This document shows, piece after piece, positions 7,808-10,707 of a stretch of DNA of 10,707 nucleotides. The stretch lies in NCBI GenBank assembly GCA_030152125.1, contig JASLIR010000366.1:1-10707 (forward strand). The letters run 5' to 3'. The DNA comes from Alkanindiges sp. (GTDB taxonomy: Bacteria; Pseudomonadota; Gammaproteobacteria; Pseudomonadales; Moraxellaceae). Within the stretch, counting starts at the first letter, position 1. Every line of letters starts with the position of its first letter. The translations under genes and the position numbers were made by a program. Under the pieces are notes generated by a model. It ran no database searches, was not told the origin of the DNA, and worked only from the letters and a program-made list of their open reading frames with translations.

Positions 7808-10099
7808 TTATTGCTGGATTTCCAGCCCGATGTTATCCAGATAGCCATCGTTGTCATTACCGCCAGCACGTACCGCCTTGGCATGTACCCGAATGCTGCG
7901 GGTAGCTGCAGGCACGCTCATGGTGGCACTTTTTACTACCCAGCTGGTGGTAGCGCTGCTCAGGCTGGCGCTGGTGGCCAGCTTGTTGCCATTGGCGTCA
8001 TAGCACTCAATATATAAAAACGGTGCATCGGTTTGCCCGGCCCAGCCGCGCATGGCTGCCGAATAGCGTACCACCGCCTGTCCTTGATCAATTACTGTGG
8101 CAAAAGGGGACAGGTTGACGTTCTGATACATGGCATCCGTACCCGAACTGGCTGTACCACCAAAGCCACCACCGGAAAAATAGTAGCTGCCGGTGTAGGC
8201 TGCTGTGCCACCGTTCTGGGCAGCGGTGATGGCCTGCATATAACCGCTCAGGCGTGTCCAGTTGGTCATGGTGCTTTCCGCGCCGCCATTAGCCAGCAGG
8301 TTATTGCTCCAGGTGCCGCTGCCGCTTGCTGCCACGGTAAAGCTGTTGGGCAAGCTCCAGCTGCTCCAGCGCAAGGCGTTATCCCGCGCACGGGCACGGA
8401 AATACCACAGTTCCCCATTGTTAAGGGTGAGTTGTGCCGGAACCGCAGGGGTAGGGAAGCCGGACATCTGGTAGCTGTTGGGCTTTTGTGCGCGGAAGTA
8501 ATCATCCACACCCACATACACCGGGTATTTAGCCAGAATCTGGCTCAGTTTCAGGCGTAAAATGTCCTTGCCTGTCTGGGTGTCCAGCATGGCTTTTTGT
8601 GCATCGATAAAGATGTTGGAGCTACGGGTATCATTACCCCATACATCAAATACGGTGCCACTAAAGTCAGACTGCCTGGAAAACTGCCAGTGCATTTCCT
8701 GCGGGGTCACGCCATTGGCGACGGCAATAAATTCGGCATTGGCTGCCGGCATGCTGGCGGTCAGTGGCGCTACACCTACCGCTGCGGCATTGCTGCCTAC
8801 GGCAATATTCTGGCTGTCGGCCAGTGACAATACGCTGCTGTTAATCACGCTCACACTGGCATTGCGCGGGATGCCTTGCAGGCTGTAACGGTTAAGGCTG
8901 ATGCCCTGTGCCGGGTTGGCGGCAATGTCCATCAGTACCACGCCAAACTCATTACGGCTGACTGCAAAGTTATGATAATCCTTCAGGTCACTGGCAACCG
9001 CCATGTCCTCGGTATTACCGCCCACAGTGGCAGAGTTTAACCACAGGTGCGCATAGTTCATGGAGTGGCCACGCGAATATGCATGGGTATGGCCAAAGAT
9101 ATGCCCGGACAGTTTGTTGCTGGCCGCACTGAAGTTTTCCACCCGGCCTACAATTTCACAGGCACCAATGGTTTCGCCCTGACGCCATAATTCAGACAGG
9201 CAGGGGTGATGGAAGATGGAAAACACGGACTGGGTTTGTGCATCGGTTTTGGCGCTGTTTAACTGGGTATCCAGCCAGCTTAACTGCGCATCCAGTGCCT
9301 GACGGTTAAACAGGCCCTGACGCTGGTCGGAAGGATTGGTGTTTAAGCCCAGAAAACGTGTGTTGCCATATTGCAGGGAAAACCATTGTTCCGGGTAGGT
9401 GGCAGAACCATTGGACGGGTTGGAAAAATACTCCAGATAATTTTTCAGCTCGGCATCAGCAATGACATCATGGTTACCCGGTACAGCAATTAATGGCACA
9501 TTGGCCATTAACGGGCTTAAGGGGCCAAAAAACTGTGTACGCCAGTGACTGCGGTTGCCACCGTTTTCTGTTAAATCACCAGCAATTAAAATGCCGTTAA
9601 AGCTGTCGGTACAGTTAGTTGCCACGCCACCACACTGCTGGCTGATTAGCTGGCTGACAATACGGTTAAACACGGTTACCGAGTTGGAAAAACTGGCTTG
9701 CGGGTCGCTAATGACAATAAATTTGCCTGCGGTCTGGCTGCCTTTGCTGGGCCAGGTTTTAAAGCGGCTGTTTGCAGTGGCTTCACCCGCTACGCGAATA
9801 CGGTATTCGTAGTTGGTGTTTGCCTGCAGGCTGCTAATACGGCTTTCGTACACAGTGCTAGAGTTTGGTGCCAGTTGCATGTTCTGGCTCTGAAAGGCCG
9901 CACTTGAACCGTAATTGCGGTATTCCACGCTGGGTTGTGCGCTACCAGAAGGGACTTCCACACTCACCGTGATGGCGGTGTCTGCCGGGTTTTGCAGAAA
10001 GGGCGGTACGGTTAGTGTCGGTGCGGCCTGTGTCAGGCTGCTTAGGCCAAGGCCAATTAAGACAGTAACAATAGATTTACTGCCGGAAAAATAATTCAT
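7808..10099 (-). CDS. Exported calcineurin-like metallophosphoesterase with FnIII-like and C-terminal jelly-roll-like domains
   Basis: I start this 763-residue protein at ATG 10099. It opens with a clear signal peptide (MNYFSGSKSI, hydrophobic core, cleavage near TQAAP at 25/26) and has GGGGA eight bases upstream. An open frame extends 47 codons further, but those residues would bury the signal peptide. Domains: an FnIII-like N-terminal domain (about 28-115, as in purple acid phosphatases); a metallophosphoesterase domain (about 125-400) with SDPQ (D132, Q134), AGDLTENGG (D175), GNHD (208-211), FHHP (H297/H298) and GHTHAYSRG (H337, H339); a second FnIII-like region (about 510-590); and a C-terminal module from about 595 starting NLLANGGAEST, resembling jelly-roll carbohydrate-binding or cell-surface modules. 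It should hydrolyse phosphate mono- or diesters in the periplasm or outside the cell; the substrate is unknown. The first metal-binding motif is D-x-Q where D-x-H is commoner, a variant also seen in intact enzymes. No PHO-box-like sequence was seen upstream. Confidence 0.87.
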   Translation of the reverse strand: MNYFSGSKSIVTVLIGLGLSSLTQAAPTLTVPPFLQNPADTAITVSVEVPSGSAQPSVEYRNYGSSAAFQSQNMQLAPNSSTVYESRISSLQANTNYEYRIRVAGEATANSRFKTWPSKGSQTAGKFIVISDPQASFSNSVTVFNRIVSQLISQQCGGVATNCTDSFNGILIAGDLTENGGNRSHWRTQFFGPLSPLMANVPLIAVPGNHDVIADAELKNYLEYFSNPSNGSATYPEQWFSLQYGNTRFLGLNTNPSDQRQGLFNRQALDAQLSWLDTQLNSAKTDAQTQSVFSIFHHPCLSELWRQGETIGACEIVGRVENFSAASNKLSGHIFGHTHAYSRGHSMNYAHLWLNSATVGGNTEDMAVASDLKDYHNFAVSRNEFGVVLMDIAANPAQGISLNRYSLQGIPRNASVSVINSSVLSLADSQNIAVGSNAAAVGVAPLTASMPAANAEFIAVANGVTPQEMHWQFSRQSDFSGTVFDVWGNDTRSSNIFIDAQKAMLDTQTGKDILRLKLSQILAKYPVYVGVDDYFRAQKPNSYQMSGFPTPAVPAQLTLNNGELWYFRARARDNALRWSSWSLPNSFTVAASGSGTWSNNLLANGGAESTMTNWTRLSGYMQAITAAQNGGTAAYTGSYYFSGGGFGGTASSGTDAMYQNVNLSPFATVIDQGQAVVRYSAAMRGWAGQTDAPFLYIECYDANGNKLATSASLSSATTSWVVKSATMSVPAATRSIRVHAKAVRAGGNDNDGYLDNIGLEIQQ

Positions 10100-10107
10100 T
10101 GCATGTT

Positions 10108-10112
10108 TCCCC
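10108..10112 (-). promoter_or_regulatory. Ribosome binding site fixing the phosphoesterase start
   Basis: GGGGA on the - strand ends eight bases before ATG 10099. It selects the start that exposes the signal peptide rather than the upstream in-frame ATG at 10240. A second ATG at 10104 is out of frame. Confidence 0.7.
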
Positions 10113-10167
10113 AATCTGTTGTGCTGCCTACACCACAGCCAGGCGCACAACACTATTTGCTTTAGGC

Positions 10168-10196
10168 AAAAAAACACCTTACTGCTGGCAAGTGTT
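10168..10196 (-). terminator. Terminator-like hairpin in the phosphoesterase leader
   Basis: On the - strand, ACACTT pairs with AAGGTGT (one bulged G) around a nine-base loop and is followed by seven T's, about 68 bases upstream of the ATG. If the promoter lies further upstream, it could attenuate the gene. Otherwise it is a chance dyad or a weak terminator for upstream read-through. Confidence 0.35.
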
Positions 10197-10406
10197 GCAG
10201 AAGTCCGGTTTTTTGCTGTCGAATGCCAAGTGTTTCGCATGTATGTTATTGAAAATTACATGTTTTTTGGCGAATGCAGTATTTATTCAGAAAACAATGA
10301 CAATGTGGTGAAATATTGGATAAAAGACTGTTTTTTATTCAGGGTTGGTTTTAATAACAGACCTTAAAGTTAATTTAATTTCGTCCCAAAATACAAAGAA
10401 TTAGGG

Positions 10407-10564
10407 GAGGCTGGAGGGCAAAGCCCTCCAGACCACTGCAAAAATAGCCTTCGCTTGTGAAGGCTATTTTTGAGCTTTTAATTTTATTTTTAATAACAAA
10501 AATTTAATTTTTTTTAAAATCAAAAGCCAAGTTTTTTGGAGCTTCCCTCCCCAGTTAGGGAGGG
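10407..10564 (-). repeat. Composite palindromic repeat, copy 2 (inverted relative to copy 1)
   Basis: Hairpin C' pairs 10411-10419 (CTGGAGGGC) with 10423-10431 around AAA. Hairpin B' pairs 10439-10452 (CAAAAATAGCCTTC) with 10459-10472 around a six-base loop. An AT-rich linker contains 10516-10530, whose complement TTGGCTTTTGATTTT matches copy 1 with one change. An outer hairpin pairs CCCTCCC (10545-10551) with GGGAGGG (10558-10564) and occupies the place of hairpin A without sharing its sequence. On the - strand the order is therefore the same as in copy 1 on the + strand. The module begins about 20 bases past the stop of the gene ending at 10584. Confidence 0.78.
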
Positions 10565-10583
10565 TTGGCCAGGATACGCCCTT

Positions 10584-10706
10584 TTATGGGGTATCAGTAA
10601 ACTTCTGTGTGCTGTAGTCAGTGAGCGGTAATAGCGCCAGTGGCTTGCTGCCTGTGCTGCCCGGCAGGGTGTCCACATAGTTCAGGAAGGCTTCGGCATA
10701 ATCCAG
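10584..10706 (-). CDS. C-terminal 40 residues of an unrecognised protein (5' part outside window)
   Basis: On the - strand the frame is open from the window edge to TAA at 10584-10586. It encodes 40 residues beginning LDYAEAFLNYVDTLPG and ending STQKFTDTP. Codon choice looks like that of the neighbouring genes and the composite repeat follows the stop, so I take this as a real gene end. I do not recognise the family; too little is visible to assign a function or location. Confidence 0.55.
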   Translation of the reverse strand: MDYAEAFLNYVDTLPGSTGSKPLALLPLTDYSTQKFTDTP

Positions 10707-10707
10707 C

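Larger units (their letters stand above)
10100..10583. other. AT-rich intergenic and leader region
   Basis: I see no credible gene here. The stretch contains the 5' leader of the phosphoesterase, with a terminator-like hairpin at 10168-10196, an AT-rich block without a convincing sigma-70 promoter (about 10240-10400), and copy 2 of the composite palindromic repeat (10407-10564). Open frames on the + strand across 10099-10367 lack a ribosome binding site and resemble nothing I recognise. Confidence 0.6.

Noticed and set aside
10100..10240. 47-residue N-terminal extension of the phosphoesterase from ATG 10240
   Set aside because: It would place cysteine- and basic-rich sequence ahead of an evident signal peptide, and a good ribosome binding site precedes ATG 10099.
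4121..10564. The inverted composite repeats as ends of a 6-kb transposon
   Set aside because: No transposase or target-site duplication is visible, and each copy sits after a gene end in the same orientation relative to that gene, which explains the inversion.
10100..10583. PHO-box-like phosphate-regulon operator ahead of the phosphoesterase
   Set aside because: No pair of CTGTCA-like direct repeats at the needed spacing was found.

Overview
The window looks like a Gram-negative (proteobacterial) chromosome segment of moderate GC. The evidence is a two-partner-secretion exoprotein with a signal peptide and haemagglutinin-activity domain, a second exoprotein of the same kind, a signal-peptide-bearing extracytoplasmic phosphoesterase, Shine-Dalgarno starts and intrinsic terminators. 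I cannot name the genus from sequence alone, and no tRNA, rRNA, CRISPR array or insertion sequence is visible.

Layout. (1) Positions 3-2390, + strand: the 3' part of a large surface/secreted exoprotein. It enters the window in its GLUG region, continues through one MBG-like repeat and ends in seven YDG repeats with a nearly exact 258-bp period; a strong terminator follows. (2) 2582-4027, +: a complete DUF2252 gene. (3) 4028-4362: a hairpin-rich intergenic region holding one copy of a composite palindromic repeat and the terminator of the convergent gene. (4) 4363-7593, - strand: a complete exoprotein with signal peptide, TPS domain and about 16-18 GLUG motifs. It stops exactly where the + strand paralogue goes on into its MBG/YDG tail. 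(5) 7808-10099, -: an exported calcineurin-like metallophosphoesterase with FnIII-like and C-terminal jelly-roll-like domains, followed by its own terminator. (6) 10100-10583: a leader/intergenic region with a second, inverted copy of the composite repeat. (7) 10584-10706, -: the last 40 codons of an unrecognised gene.

How the genes may work together. Three of the five genes encode or probably encode exported proteins, two of them related beta-helix exoproteins arranged convergently around the DUF2252 gene. No TpsB outer-membrane transporter is present in the window, so the partner must be elsewhere. Each complete gene appears to be its own transcription unit. The most notable unexplained features are the two composite hairpin repeats, whose arms differ by compensatory changes and which both lie just downstream of a gene's stop codon in the same relative orientation, and the precise loss of the YDG tail in the - strand exoprotein.
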